NCBI GenBank assembly: GCA_036269135.1
Contig: DATASQ010000023.1
Coordinates: 1-64,000, forward strand
Direction: 5' to 3'
DNA from: Palsa-343 sp036269135
GTDB taxonomy: Bacteria; Acidobacteriota; Terriglobia; Terriglobales; Acidobacteriaceae
DNA length: 64,000 bases
Shown here: positions 42,080 to 50,081 of the stretch, piece after piece
How positions within the stretch are numbered: position 1 is the stretch's first letter
Layout: each line of letters opens with the position of its first letter
Position numbers and translations under genes: made by a program
The notes under the pieces: generated by a model
Seen by the model: only the letters and a program-made list of their open reading frames with translations
Told to the model about the DNA's origin: nothing
Database searches by the model: none

Positions 42080-42109
42080 CGATCAGGGATCAGGGGTTAG
42101 GGGTTAGAA
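42080..42109. repeat. Short-word intergenic repeat
   Basis: GATCAGGGATCAGGGG followed by TTAGGGGTTAG: tandem 7-8 nt words between convergent phoU and aroB. Confidence 0.4.
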
Positions 42110-42144
42110 GACGAATCCCTGGCTCGGCGAATTTCGCGGCGAGG

Positions 42145-43371
42145 TCATGCTGATTCGCTGCTTCCTGCTTTCCGCGCACGGGGCAGCAGCCATCCCAAAG
42201 CATCTTCCAGCTCGACATCCTTCACATCCACCACCACCACGGCATCGCCGATGCCCAGCGGCAGCACGAAGCGACGGGTGCCGGCGCGATTCTTCTTGTC
42301 GCGGCCGGCGGCGGCCAGCAGCTGCTCGGCGGTGGCGCGGAAGGACGGCAATGGTCCGTAACCGAGGATCGTCTTCTCAATCCGCTCAGCCTGGGCGGGG
42401 GCGACCGTGGCGCGAGCGAGGCCTGCCTGCAGCGCGGCGAGCATGCCCCAGGCAACGGCTTCTCCATGGAGCAGCCGGCGGAAGCCGGTTGCCGCTTCGA
42501 TGGCGTGGCCGAGCGTGTGTCCAAAGTTGAGGATCATGCGCAGCCCGGACTCGCGCTCGTCGAGGGCGACGACAGCGGCTTTCATGCGAATCGAGTCAGT
42601 GATGACGCGCTCGAGCGCGGCCGCATCGCGGGCCAGAATCTTCCCGGTGTTCTGCTCCATGAAGCGGAAGAGAGCAGCGTCGCGGATGATGCCGGCCTTG
42701 ACGCTTTCGAAGAGTCCGGCGCGGAACTCGCGATCAGGCAGCGTCTGCAGCACGTCAAGGTCAGCGAAGACCGCGCGCGGATGATGGAAGCTGCCGATCA
42801 GATTTTTTCCGGCGGCGAGATTGGCGCCGGTTTTGCCGCCTACCGAGGAGTCCACCTGCGCGAGCAGCGTGGTCGGCGCCTGAATGTAGTCGATGCCGCG
42901 CATGTAGATGGCGGCGAGAAAGCCGCTGAGGTCCCCGACAATGCCGCCGCCGAAGGCGACCAGGACGGAGGAGCGGTCGGCTCCGGCGCGGGCGAGCTGG
43001 TCGGCCAGCTTCTCCACCTGAGCGAGGCGCTTGAACCGCTCGCCGGCTGGCAGGAAGAGGACCGTCGGTTGGGCGGATGCAGAGAAGGCGGCGAGCAGCT
43101 TCTGGCCCCAGAGGGCCCAGATCTCCGTTGAGGTAACAACGAAAGCCCGGCTGGCAGCCGACTTTTGGACTGTCCGCGCGAGTTCCGGGAAGAGGTTGCG
43201 GCCAACATAGACTGGGTATTTCGCCGAAGGGGTCTGGACGGTGAGGGCCGGCTTCACGGTGATTCCATCGTACTGTAGGGCTCTCTTCTTGTGTTCTGTA
43301 GGGCTCTCTTCTTGTGTTCGGCCGCCATTTGGGCCTTTTGTCGGGGTTTGCACTTTAGCGCTGGCGTCCAT
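42145..43371 (-). CDS. aroB: 3-dehydroquinate synthase
   Basis: Second step of the shikimate pathway (DAHP to dehydroquinate, NAD and metal dependent). Motifs: GGGIVGDLSGFLAA, PTTLLAQVDSSVGGKTGAN, KNLIGSFHHP, NFGHTLGHAIEA and LLHGEAVAWGM. From the ATG at 43371 the protein has 408 residues, with a 38-residue N-terminal extension lacking family match. A GTG at 43257 gives the usual 370 residues and starts VKPALTVQTPSAKYPVYVG. A 23-bp tandem duplication lies between the two candidates, so the true start is uncertain. Confidence 0.94.
   Translation of the reverse strand: MDASAKVQTPTKGPNGGRTQEESPTEHKKRALQYDGITVKPALTVQTPSAKYPVYVGRNLFPELARTVQKSAASRAFVVTSTEIWALWGQKLLAAFSASAQPTVLFLPAGERFKRLAQVEKLADQLARAGADRSSVLVAFGGGIVGDLSGFLAAIYMRGIDYIQAPTTLLAQVDSSVGGKTGANLAAGKNLIGSFHHPRAVFADLDVLQTLPDREFRAGLFESVKAGIIRDAALFRFMEQNTGKILARDAAALERVITDSIRMKAAVVALDERESGLRMILNFGHTLGHAIEAATGFRRLLHGEAVAWGMLAALQAGLARATVAPAQAERIEKTILGYGPLPSFRATAEQLLAAAGRDKKNRAGTRRFVLPLGIGDAVVVVDVKDVELEDALGWLLPRARKAGSSESA
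43274..43319. repeat. 23-bp perfect tandem duplication
   Basis: Two identical adjacent 23-nt units (43274-43296 and 43297-43319), each containing TAGGGCTCTCTTCTTGTG. They lie at the 5' end of aroB. Since 23 is not a multiple of three, the copies are read in different frames if translation starts upstream. Confidence 0.9.
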
Positions 43372-43527
43372 GCCTTCATTGACCTGCGGGATCCGGGTAT
43401 CACAGGCTATGGGGCATCCCGGAGTGATCTGCCGCTATACTCAGGCCAGAGTCATCGCACAGCTCTGAAGCGCGCGGTTGAAGGACCGGGCGAAGTTCCG
43501 TGCGAGGGCAAGAGAGGGACAGGAGTC

Positions 43528-43776
43528 GTGCTGGGCGCCTTGCGTTTTGTATGGAATGCGACCACCGGCCATCGTCTGCGGCCGTGGCGCAGCGAATATG
43601 TGAAATGGCGGATTGAAACCTACTCGGGCCTGAAAGCCGAAGAGTTGCGCATGCGCGATGTGATCGGGTTCGCCTGGGGCGAGAAGGGGAATCTGCTGCG
43701 TTTTCTGCGCTGGACCGATCGGATGGAGACGTGGAAGCATGCAGGCGGTCACCGGCGGCCGGAGCCGGGAGAGTGA
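43528..43776 (+). CDS. Small conserved-looking protein upstream of the xylanase
   Basis: 82 residues from GTG 43528, with AGGAG 4 nt upstream. It is rich in Arg, Trp and Tyr (FVWNATTGHRLRPWRSEYVKWRIETYSG ... FLRWTDRMETW; key features WR, KWRIETY, LLRFLRW). No signal peptide. I do not recognise a named family, though the sequence looks protein-like and its stop overlaps the xylanase GTG by 4 nt. Coupling to GH10 expression suggests co-transcription; aroB runs divergently. Confidence 0.6.
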   Translation: MLGALRFVWNATTGHRLRPWRSEYVKWRIETYSGLKAEELRMRDVIGFAWGEKGNLLRFLRWTDRMETWKHAGGHRRPEPGE

Positions 43777-45038
43777 TAAGCCTGGACGCGATCGACGGGC
43801 GGCATCGCCGGACGCGGCGGGAGTTCCTGAAAGATGCGGCTGCCGCGATGGCGGCGGGAGGCGCGGCTGCGGTGTTGCCTCTGGGTTGCGGCGGCGGGAA
43901 GACTGCAGCAGGCGCAAGAAGCGTGCCGACCGCGCGAGGACAAGCGCCGACACTGACCGATGTGAACGGGCCACGGTCCCTGCGGGCGGCAGCGGCCGCG
44001 CACGGGCTGCTCGTGGGCTGCGCCGTCGTTCCGGAGAAGCTGGATGGCGAGCCGGCCTACGCGCAGACGGTCGCCGAACAGGCAAACATTGTGGTTCCGG
44101 AGAATGCGCTGAAGTGGGCCGCCCTGCGGCCGTCGCCGCAGCAGTTCGATTTTCGCGGCGCGGACGATGTGCTGGTCTTTGCCCTGACCCACGATCAGCG
44201 GGTTCGCGGACACAATCTCTGCTGGCACGAGGCATTGCCCGCGTGGTTTGCCACGACGGTGAATCACTCCAACGCGGCTCACTATCTGACGCGGCATATT
44301 GTGACCGTGGCGGGACGGTACGCGGGGAAGATCCACTCGTGGGACGTGGTAAACGAGGCGGTAGACGTAAAGAGCGGGCGTCCTGACGGGCTGCGGGATT
44401 CGCCATGGCTGCGGCTGATTGGGCCAGGGTATATCGAGTTGGCGTTTCGCACGGCGCGGGCGGCCGATCCCCATGCCTTGCTGACGTACAACGATTACGG
44501 AATCGAAGGGGACACGCAGGAGCAGATCGACAAGCGCGGGCAGGTGCTGATGCTGGTGCGGCGGTTGCGGGCGCGGAGCGTGCCGATTGACGCGGTGGGC
44601 GTGCAGAGCCATTTGACGGCGGGCGATCCGCTGCCAGGCGCGGGGCTGATCCGCTTTGTGCGGGAGCTGGCGGCGATGGGGTTGCAGGTGTTCATCACGG
44701 AGATGGACGTGAACGATCGCAATCTGCCCGAAGCCGTGGCAGCGCGCGATACGGCGGTGGCGGCGGTCTATCGCGCGTATCTGGGGATGATGCTGGCCGA
44801 ACCAAATGTGAATGTGGCGCTCACCTGGGGGATCACGGATCGATATACATGGTTGCAGGGCGCAAAGCATGGGCGGGCGGATGCACGTCCGGAGCGCCCG
44901 CTGCCGTTCGACTATGACTACCAGCCGACACCGGCATTTTTTGCCGAACGCGCCGCGATTGAGACGAGGCGGAAGTCGGCCCTGCCGGCGGCGAATCCCT
45001 ATGCGCCGTTTCGGCCTGGAGCAACGGAACCGGTCTGA
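43773..45038 (+). CDS. GH10 endo-1,4-beta-xylanase, Tat-type signal
   Basis: 421 residues from GTG 43773. The N-terminus carries RRTRREFLK followed by an Ala/Gly-rich core, a twin-arginine signal. The GH10 barrel follows: ENALKWAALRPS, FALTHDQRVRGHNLCWHEALPAWF, the acid/base Glu in WDVVNEAV (about E195), YNDYGIEG, GVQSHL, the nucleophile Glu in FITEMDV (about E310) and LTWGITDRYTW. It cuts xylan backbones. No carbohydrate-binding module is attached. Overlaps the small gene upstream by GTGA. Confidence 0.93.
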   Translation: MISLDAIDGRHRRTRREFLKDAAAAMAAGGAAAVLPLGCGGGKTAAGARSVPTARGQAPTLTDVNGPRSLRAAAAAHGLLVGCAVVPEKLDGEPAYAQTVAEQANIVVPENALKWAALRPSPQQFDFRGADDVLVFALTHDQRVRGHNLCWHEALPAWFATTVNHSNAAHYLTRHIVTVAGRYAGKIHSWDVVNEAVDVKSGRPDGLRDSPWLRLIGPGYIELAFRTARAADPHALLTYNDYGIEGDTQEQIDKRGQVLMLVRRLRARSVPIDAVGVQSHLTAGDPLPGAGLIRFVRELAAMGLQVFITEMDVNDRNLPEAVAARDTAVAAVYRAYLGMMLAEPNVNVALTWGITDRYTWLQGAKHGRADARPERPLPFDYDYQPTPAFFAERAAIETRRKSALPAANPYAPFRPGATEPV

Positions 45039-45051
45039 TCTAATAAGAAAC

Positions 45052-46206
45052 ATGGCGGGACGCTGGTTTTCTGCGGGTGGGGTGTTCATGTTGCTTGCGG
45101 TGCTGGCGACGCCGGCGTGGGGGCAGCAGCCGTTTCCGGGAGAACCGCCGCAGAGCCAGAACCAGTCGAAGCCCCAGGCAGAGCCGTTTCCGGGAGAGCC
45201 GGCGCAGACGCAGCCTTCTGCGGCGCCGAATGTGCCGCGTGCGGCCGGTCGGCCGCCGGTCGATCCGCGCGATCCTAACCTGTATCTGCCGACCTTTCGC
45301 GTGAGCACGAGCGTGGTGATTGTGCCGACCCTGGTGGAAAAGCCGGATGGGTCCGTCCTTTATGGGCTAAAAGAGAAAGATTTTGAGGTACTCGACAACG
45401 GCGTGCCGCAGAAGCTGCAGGTGGACGATGACCTGGACATGCAGCCGGTGTCGCTGGTGGTGTGCGTGGAGCGGGGGCGCGATGCGCCGCTGGAGTTCGA
45501 CAAGATTGGCCACCTCGGGCCGCTGCTGCAGCTGTTCACCGGCGACGGACATGGACAGGTGGCGCTGGTGGCCTTTGATTCGAATCCGACCTGGGTCGAG
45601 CCGTTTACGGACAACAGCGATGCGATTACGCGGGATCTCGAGAACATGCCCGCAGGCGATGGCGGCGCCGCGATTCTGGATGCGGTGGGGTACTCGGTGA
45701 ATCTGCTGGAGCAGCAGCCGCCCGATCATCGACGGGTATTGCTGCTGATCAGCGAGTCGCGCGATCACGGAAGCCGGCACTTCAACATCCCCGAGCTGGT
45801 GGAGCGGATTGGGACCAGCAACACGCTGGTGCTGAGCATGGAATTCTCGCCCTCGAAGGCCGAGATCATCAATTGGGCGAAGGGCGAACCGAAGGTCGCC
45901 GGCGGCGGTCTGCTGGCCGGGCTGCTGATGACGATGAATGCCATGCGGCGGAACACGCCGAAGACCCTGGCCGCGCTGAGCGGGGGCGAGTACGATCCGT
46001 TCACGAAGGAGAAGGGATTTGAGCAGCGCGTGGCAGAAGCGGCCAGCCATGCGCGCAACCGGTACATTCTGAGCTTTCATCCCACCGACCTGACGCCGGG
46101 GCTGCACACCATCGAGGTGAAGCTGACGCAGGACTACGGGGCCCAGGTGGTGGCCCGGAACAGCTACTGGGCGATTCGGCGCGACGCTGCAGGACAGCCG
46201 CAGTAG
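45052..46206 (+). CDS. Exported acidobacterial VWFA-related protein
   Basis: 384 residues with a signal peptide (GGVFMLLAVLATPAWG). A Pro/Gln linker contains a repeated FPGEPxQ motif. The VWA fold then follows, in the style of TIGR03436 (GLKEKDFEVLDNGVPQKL, LVVCVERGRD, GQVALVAFDSNPTWVEPFT, RRVLLLISESRDHGS, RYILSFHPTDLTPGLHTIEV). The metal site DxSxS expected after the first strand reads ERGRD, so metal binding is doubtful. It starts 14 nt after the xylanase; no Shine-Dalgarno, but TAATAA precedes the ATG by 5 nt. Confidence 0.82.
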   Translation: MAGRWFSAGGVFMLLAVLATPAWGQQPFPGEPPQSQNQSKPQAEPFPGEPAQTQPSAAPNVPRAAGRPPVDPRDPNLYLPTFRVSTSVVIVPTLVEKPDGSVLYGLKEKDFEVLDNGVPQKLQVDDDLDMQPVSLVVCVERGRDAPLEFDKIGHLGPLLQLFTGDGHGQVALVAFDSNPTWVEPFTDNSDAITRDLENMPAGDGGAAILDAVGYSVNLLEQQPPDHRRVLLLISESRDHGSRHFNIPELVERIGTSNTLVLSMEFSPSKAEIINWAKGEPKVAGGGLLAGLLMTMNAMRRNTPKTLAALSGGEYDPFTKEKGFEQRVAEAASHARNRYILSFHPTDLTPGLHTIEVKLTQDYGAQVVARNSYWAIRRDAAGQPQ

Positions 46207-46278
46207 CGAAGCGCGGAGCACAGCGGCTGCATCCAACAGGGAGTTCCTGGGAAATTTTGAAGCGGAAGAGGATTGCCA

Positions 46279-46959
46279 ATGGGCGAGCATGTGAAACTGC
46301 GGGCCGCGGATGGATTTGAGCTGGATGCATATGTAGCGCGGCCGGAGGGTACGCCAGTGGCCGGGCTGGTGGTGGTGCAGGAGGCGTTCGGCGTGAATCA
46401 CCACATTCGCGAGGTAACGGACGAATGGGCGAAGGATGGGTTCCTGGCAGTGGCGCCGGCGCTGTTCGATCGCGTGCAGCGAGGAGTGGAGCTGGGCTAT
46501 GGGCAGGAGACCCTGCAGCAGGCGATGGGGCTGATCCGGCAGGGCAACACCGATGACCGGGTGATGGACGTGGCGGCGGCATTGGACTACGTGCGGCGGG
46601 AGACGGGGAAGAAGGTCGGAGTGATCGGCTATTGCCTGGGCGGATCGATGGCGTGGCTGGCGGCGACCCGGCTCAATCCTGATGCGGCCGTGGGCTATTA
46701 CGGGAGCATGATCGCGCAGTATGGCGGAGAGGCGTTGCACGCGCCGGTGATGCTGCACTTCGGCCAGGAAGATACGCATATTCCGAAGGATCAAATCGAC
46801 GCGAAGGTGGCGGCGGCGCATCCGGAGGTGCCAATCTACTGGTACGCGGGGGCGGGGCACGGCTTCAACACAAGCGATCGCCAGAGCTATAACCCGGAAG
46901 CGGCCAGGCTGGCGCGGGAGCGGTCGCTGGCGTTTCTGAAGAAGAATCTTGATCTCTAA
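46279..46959 (+). CDS. Dienelactone hydrolase family protein
   Basis: 226 residues. Alpha/beta hydrolase with the dienelactone hydrolase triad: Cys119 in GYCLGG, Asp165 in QEDTH and His194 in GHGF; QEAFGVN carries the conserved Glu35. Cytoplasmic, no signal. Family members open dienelactones in chloroaromatic breakdown, but many act on other esters. No other aromatic-degradation gene is nearby, so the substrate is open. GAGG lies 8 nt before ATG 46279. Confidence 0.9.
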   Translation: MGEHVKLRAADGFELDAYVARPEGTPVAGLVVVQEAFGVNHHIREVTDEWAKDGFLAVAPALFDRVQRGVELGYGQETLQQAMGLIRQGNTDDRVMDVAAALDYVRRETGKKVGVIGYCLGGSMAWLAATRLNPDAAVGYYGSMIAQYGGEALHAPVMLHFGQEDTHIPKDQIDAKVAAAHPEVPIYWYAGAGHGFNTSDRQSYNPEAARLARERSLAFLKKNLDL

Positions 46960-46994
46960 CGCTTAGCGGACAGCGGCAGGGCACACTCATCAGG

Positions 46995-48317
46995 ATGGCG
47001 GCAGACCCACTACAACCGAGCGGCGGGCAGAGCGGCTATTCGCACGCGTGGCGGGCCCTGCGGCATCGAAATTTCCGGCTGTTCTTCGGTGGGCAAACAA
47101 TCTCGCTGGTAGGCACGTGGATGACGCGGATCGCCACCGCGTGGCTGGTGTATCGACTGACCCATTCGGCGCTGCTGTTGGGCATGGTGGGCTTCGTCGG
47201 TCAGATTCCAACGTTCCTGCTGGCGCCGTTTGCCGGGGTGGTGGTGGACCGAGCGAACCGGCGGCAGGTGCTCATCTGGACGCAGTCCCTGGCCATGGTG
47301 CAGTCGCTGCTGCTGGCGTGGCTGACGCTGAGCCACCGCATCACCATCGCTGAAGTACTGGTGCTGAGCGCGTTCCAGGGGCTGATCAACGCGTTCGATA
47401 TGCCCGGCCGGCAGGCCTTCATGGTCCAGATGGTCGAGGACCGAAGCGATCTCTCCAATGCGATCGCCATCAACTCTTCGATGGTCAACGTGGCGCGCCT
47501 GGTGGGGCCCTCGCTGGCCGGGCTGGTGATTGCCGCGAGCAGCGAGGGATATTGCTTCCTGATCGACGGCATCAGCTATATCGCGGTCATCATTTCGCTC
47601 CTGATGATGCGGGTGCATGTGGCGGCAGTGCGGCGGGCGGCGGCCGGGATGTTCCAGCAGCTGCACGAGGGCTGGTCGTACGTGTCGAGCTTTACGCCGG
47701 TGCGGACGATTTTGATTCTGTTCGGCCTGGTGAGCCTGATGGGCATGCCATACATGGTGCTGATGCCGATTTTTGCGGCGAAGGTGCTGCATGGCGGGGC
47801 GCACACGCTGGGGTTTCTGATGGGCGCGGCGGGCGCAGGGGCCCTGATCTCGGCGTTTTCTCTGGTGCTGCGACGGAGTGTGCGCGGTCTGACCCGGATG
47901 ATCCCCATCTCGGCGGTCGTCTTTGGCGCGGGTCTCGTGGCGTTTGGGTTTTCGCGGTGGCTGCCGCTCTCTCTGGTGCTGATGCTCTTCACCGGCTTCG
48001 GCATGCTGCAGGGGATGACGGCGAGCAACACCATCATCCAGACGCTGGTGCCGGAGGACAAGCGAGGCCGGGTGATGAGCTACTACACGGCGGCGTTTGT
48101 CGGAATGGCGCCGTGGGGAAGCCTGCTGGCGGGGTCGATGGCGCACTGGATCGGGGCGCCGCGGACGGTGATGTTCACGGGTTCGTGCTGCATCGTGGGC
48201 GGCATCTGGTTCTGGACCCGGCTGCCGGCCATCCGGCGCGAGATGCGGCCGATTTATGAGCAGATGGGGATCATCACCCCGATCCCGCAGCCGCAGCAGG
48301 AACAGGCGGCGAACTGA
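46995..48317 (+). CDS. Major facilitator superfamily exporter (MFS_3/EntS type)
   Basis: 440 residues, about 12 membrane helices. It starts WRALRHRNFRLFFGGQTISLVGTWMTRIATAWLVY, seen here by its RHRNFRLFF and GTWM marks, with the MFS motif-A-like GVVVDRANRRQVLI after helix 2 and NAFDMPGRQAF and PEDKRGRVMSYYT. This matches the PF05977 group, which includes siderophore and drug exporters. The substrate cannot be predicted. It starts 35 nt after the dienelactone hydrolase gene and may share its transcript. Confidence 0.9.
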   Translation: MAADPLQPSGGQSGYSHAWRALRHRNFRLFFGGQTISLVGTWMTRIATAWLVYRLTHSALLLGMVGFVGQIPTFLLAPFAGVVVDRANRRQVLIWTQSLAMVQSLLLAWLTLSHRITIAEVLVLSAFQGLINAFDMPGRQAFMVQMVEDRSDLSNAIAINSSMVNVARLVGPSLAGLVIAASSEGYCFLIDGISYIAVIISLLMMRVHVAAVRRAAAGMFQQLHEGWSYVSSFTPVRTILILFGLVSLMGMPYMVLMPIFAAKVLHGGAHTLGFLMGAAGAGALISAFSLVLRRSVRGLTRMIPISAVVFGAGLVAFGFSRWLPLSLVLMLFTGFGMLQGMTASNTIIQTLVPEDKRGRVMSYYTAAFVGMAPWGSLLAGSMAHWIGAPRTVMFTGSCCIVGGIWFWTRLPAIRREMRPIYEQMGIITPIPQPQQEQAAN

Positions 48318-48381
48318 GGACCGCAGCAGGGCGGCAGGCGGAGATTCGGTTAGCGGAGAAGCAGCCCATGAAAGGGGAGGC

Positions 48382-48418
48382 AAAAAAATCCCCGGGACGC
48401 TTGGTGCGCCCGGGGATT
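48382..48418 (-). terminator. Orphan minus-strand intrinsic terminator
   Basis: Read on the minus strand: AATCCCCGGG, 12-nt loop, CCCGGGGATT, then TTTTTG. The 10-bp stem is perfect. It faces a region whose nearest minus-strand gene (marR) ends 770 nt away. Confidence 0.65.
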
Positions 48419-48651
48419 CGGGAGGCCATCTCTGTTTGCAAAGACAGAATAAGTCCTGCCGGGGCGCAGCGCGTCGGGACAAAGATTGCATTTTCTGTAC
48501 AACTTTGGTTGGAGGGCCGGGTTAGCGAAGACATTCCAAAATGGGAACGGAGAGGAAACGGGAATTACCATCTTCCGTTTTCTCCCGCTGGAAAGGCGCC
48601 GCGCGCAGCGACGGCCGCGTAAAATGCGGCGCTTTTCCCAGAGGAAGCCGC
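48419..48651. other. Gap between the MFS gene and the small membrane protein
   Basis: No gene seen. It holds a hairpin TCTGT...ACAGA (about 48434-48451) and a longer imperfect hairpin (48547-48588, GGAGAGGAAACGG against CCGTTTTCTCC). It probably contains the promoter of the 48652 gene (possible -10 TACAAC near 48499) and perhaps a minus-strand RNA. Confidence 0.35.
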
Positions 48652-49104
48652 ATGGCTCTGCGGGTGCTGCAGATTTGTCTGGCGGGGATCGACTGCGCGT
48701 ACGGCATGCTGCTGGTGGCGGGGTACGGCCGCAGCGCGTGGCACATGGCGGGCTGGCAGCAGCCCGCACTGGCGCTGATTGTTTTCTCGGTGCTTCCCGC
48801 GAGTGTTCTGTCGGTGCGTCTTTCGACGCCGGCGGCAATTGGGCAATTCGCCTGCGCGTTTCTCGGCAGACAGCTCCTGCACAACGGTCCATGGCCGGAC
48901 TTGCGCCTGGTGGCAGCCTTGTCGATGACGCTGGCCGTGGCCATGGTCGCGGTAGCCGTCTTCCGGGGCGTCGTCGAAATCACGCGCGAAGCCTACGGCG
49001 AGACGGAGCATCAGGACGACCGGTACATCCCGGAGGTCAACGAAAACGAGGCCGACCTGAAGGTCGCGACGGCGGGTGGGGCGCGGAATCAGCTGTGGTT
49101 CTAG
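48652..49104 (+). CDS. Small inner-membrane protein, unknown function
   Basis: 150 residues from ATG 48652, with AGAGGAAG 7 nt upstream. It has about four membrane helices (VLQICLAGIDCAYGMLLVAGY, ALALIVFSVLPASVLSV, AIGQFACAFLGRQLL, LVAALSMTLAVAMVAVAVF), followed by a charged cytoplasmic tail (EAYGETEHQDDRYIPEVNENEADLK, key feature: acidic). An earlier in-frame ATG at 48541 would add an unlikely basic leader. I do not recognise the family. Confidence 0.65.
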   Translation: MALRVLQICLAGIDCAYGMLLVAGYGRSAWHMAGWQQPALALIVFSVLPASVLSVRLSTPAAIGQFACAFLGRQLLHNGPWPDLRLVAALSMTLAVAMVAVAVFRGVVEITREAYGETEHQDDRYIPEVNENEADLKVATAGGARNQLWF

Positions 49105-49188
49105 TAAGACAGCCTCGGGCACGGAGCTCGGAGCCGGGAGCATTCACCACAGAGGACACGAAGACCGCCGGTAGCTGACGACCAGTCG

Positions 49189-49752
49189 CTATGCGTGGCG
49201 CGGGGTCGGCTTTTCGCGCGGAGTCTCCTTCTCATGGTGGCCGTTGCCGCCGTTGGCCGGCTGCTGCTGCGGCGTGAGCAGAACCCGGCGCAGGGCCCGG
49301 ATCAGCTCGGGACCCGTTTCCTCGAGTTCGCGGAGGTGCCAGGCGGCGAGCGATCCGAGGAGCTTTTCGCCGAGGGGCGTCATGCGCAGCAGGATGCGGC
49401 GGTGGTCGGTGGGATCGGGACAACGGCGGAGCAGCCCCTGCTCAATGGTGCGATCGACGAGTTCAACCGCGCTGTTGTGCTTGAGGAGCATGCGCGCGGC
49501 CACGTTGGCGATGGTGGGATCGAGTTCCTCAGGCATGCCCCAGACGCACTGCAGAAGCTGATACTGCTGGGCGCGAATGCCGGCGGCGCCGGCAGCGAGG
49601 CTGCTGAAGTGCAAAAACTTTCTTAGCTGAAAACGAAATTCCGCCAGGCGGCGCATCTGGGCACGGGTAAGCGGGGCCGGTTCCTTGGCGGTGTGCTGGA
49701 TGTGTCCGTTCGTGGCGATGGAAACGACACTGGGACTTTCGCTGAAATTCAT
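49189..49752 (-). CDS. MarR-family transcriptional regulator
   Basis: 187 residues. The winged-helix core runs from about 35 to 150: LRKFLHFSSLAAGAAGIRAQQYQLLQ, then the recognition-helix part AARMLLKHNSAVELVDRTIEQGLL and the wing RCPDPTDHRRILLRMTPLG. The ends are longer than usual: a 30-residue start and a Gln/Gly/Glu/Lys-rich tail after 155. MarR dimers bind palindromes and respond to phenolic or oxidative signals. A 26-bp perfect palindrome lies 8 nt before the ATG, strongly suggesting autoregulation. Confidence 0.88.
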   Translation of the reverse strand: MNFSESPSVVSIATNGHIQHTAKEPAPLTRAQMRRLAEFRFQLRKFLHFSSLAAGAAGIRAQQYQLLQCVWGMPEELDPTIANVAARMLLKHNSAVELVDRTIEQGLLRRCPDPTDHRRILLRMTPLGEKLLGSLAAWHLRELEETGPELIRALRRVLLTPQQQPANGGNGHHEKETPREKPTPRHA

Positions 49753-49759
49753 GCGTTTA

Positions 49760-49785
49760 TCGTAGCACGATATATCGTGCTACGA
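49760..49785. promoter_or_regulatory. 26-bp perfect palindrome, likely MarR operator
   Basis: TCGTAGCACGATA is followed at once by its exact reverse complement (center ATAT at 49771-49774 region). It covers the end of the DUF2007 gene, including its TAG stop, and ends 8 nt before the marR ATG. As RNA it is also a strong hairpin. Confidence 0.75.
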
Positions 49786-50016
49786 CATTTGAGCGTCTTC
49801 GCTCCCCTCCGGCGCGCCGGGATCGGCAAGAATGGCGCGGGCGTCGGTTTCATCTTCGGATCGCACCTGGAGCTGGAGGGGTCCCAGCCCGGGTTCCATG
49901 ATGCGGGCGTTCTCTCCGGAGAGAAAAGCCTCAATACCCGCGGATTCGAGCCGGCCTCTGGCCAGTTCGGCTTCAAGAGGTTCGGTAAAGCTGGCAACTG
50001 TCACCACGTTTGTCAT
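49780..50016 (-). CDS. DUF2007-type small protein
   Basis: 78 residues from ATG 50016 (or 81 from ATG 50025). VTVASFTEPLEAELARGRLESAGIEAFL and LQLQVRSEDETDARAIL form the beta-alpha-beta DUF2007/putative signal-transducing fold (key features: EAELARGRLESAGI, then a Leu/Val strand). Small, acidic, cytoplasmic. The gene runs into marR; its stop codon lies within the palindrome, so a MarR dimer there would sit at the end of this gene. Confidence 0.8.
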   Translation of the reverse strand: MTNVVTVASFTEPLEAELARGRLESAGIEAFLSGENARIMEPGLGPLQLQVRSEDETDARAILADPGAPEGSEDAQMS

Positions 50017-50081
50017 ATTTTCCATTGAGTCGACGCTCCCATTCGGTTTCTTATCATCTTAATCAACGAAATCCCAGGGAG

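Noticed and set aside
49143..49161. CACCACAGAGGACACGAAG, a word resembling repeats seen in many bacterial intergenic regions.
   Set aside because: Only one copy is seen in the window, so it cannot be called a repeat from this sequence.
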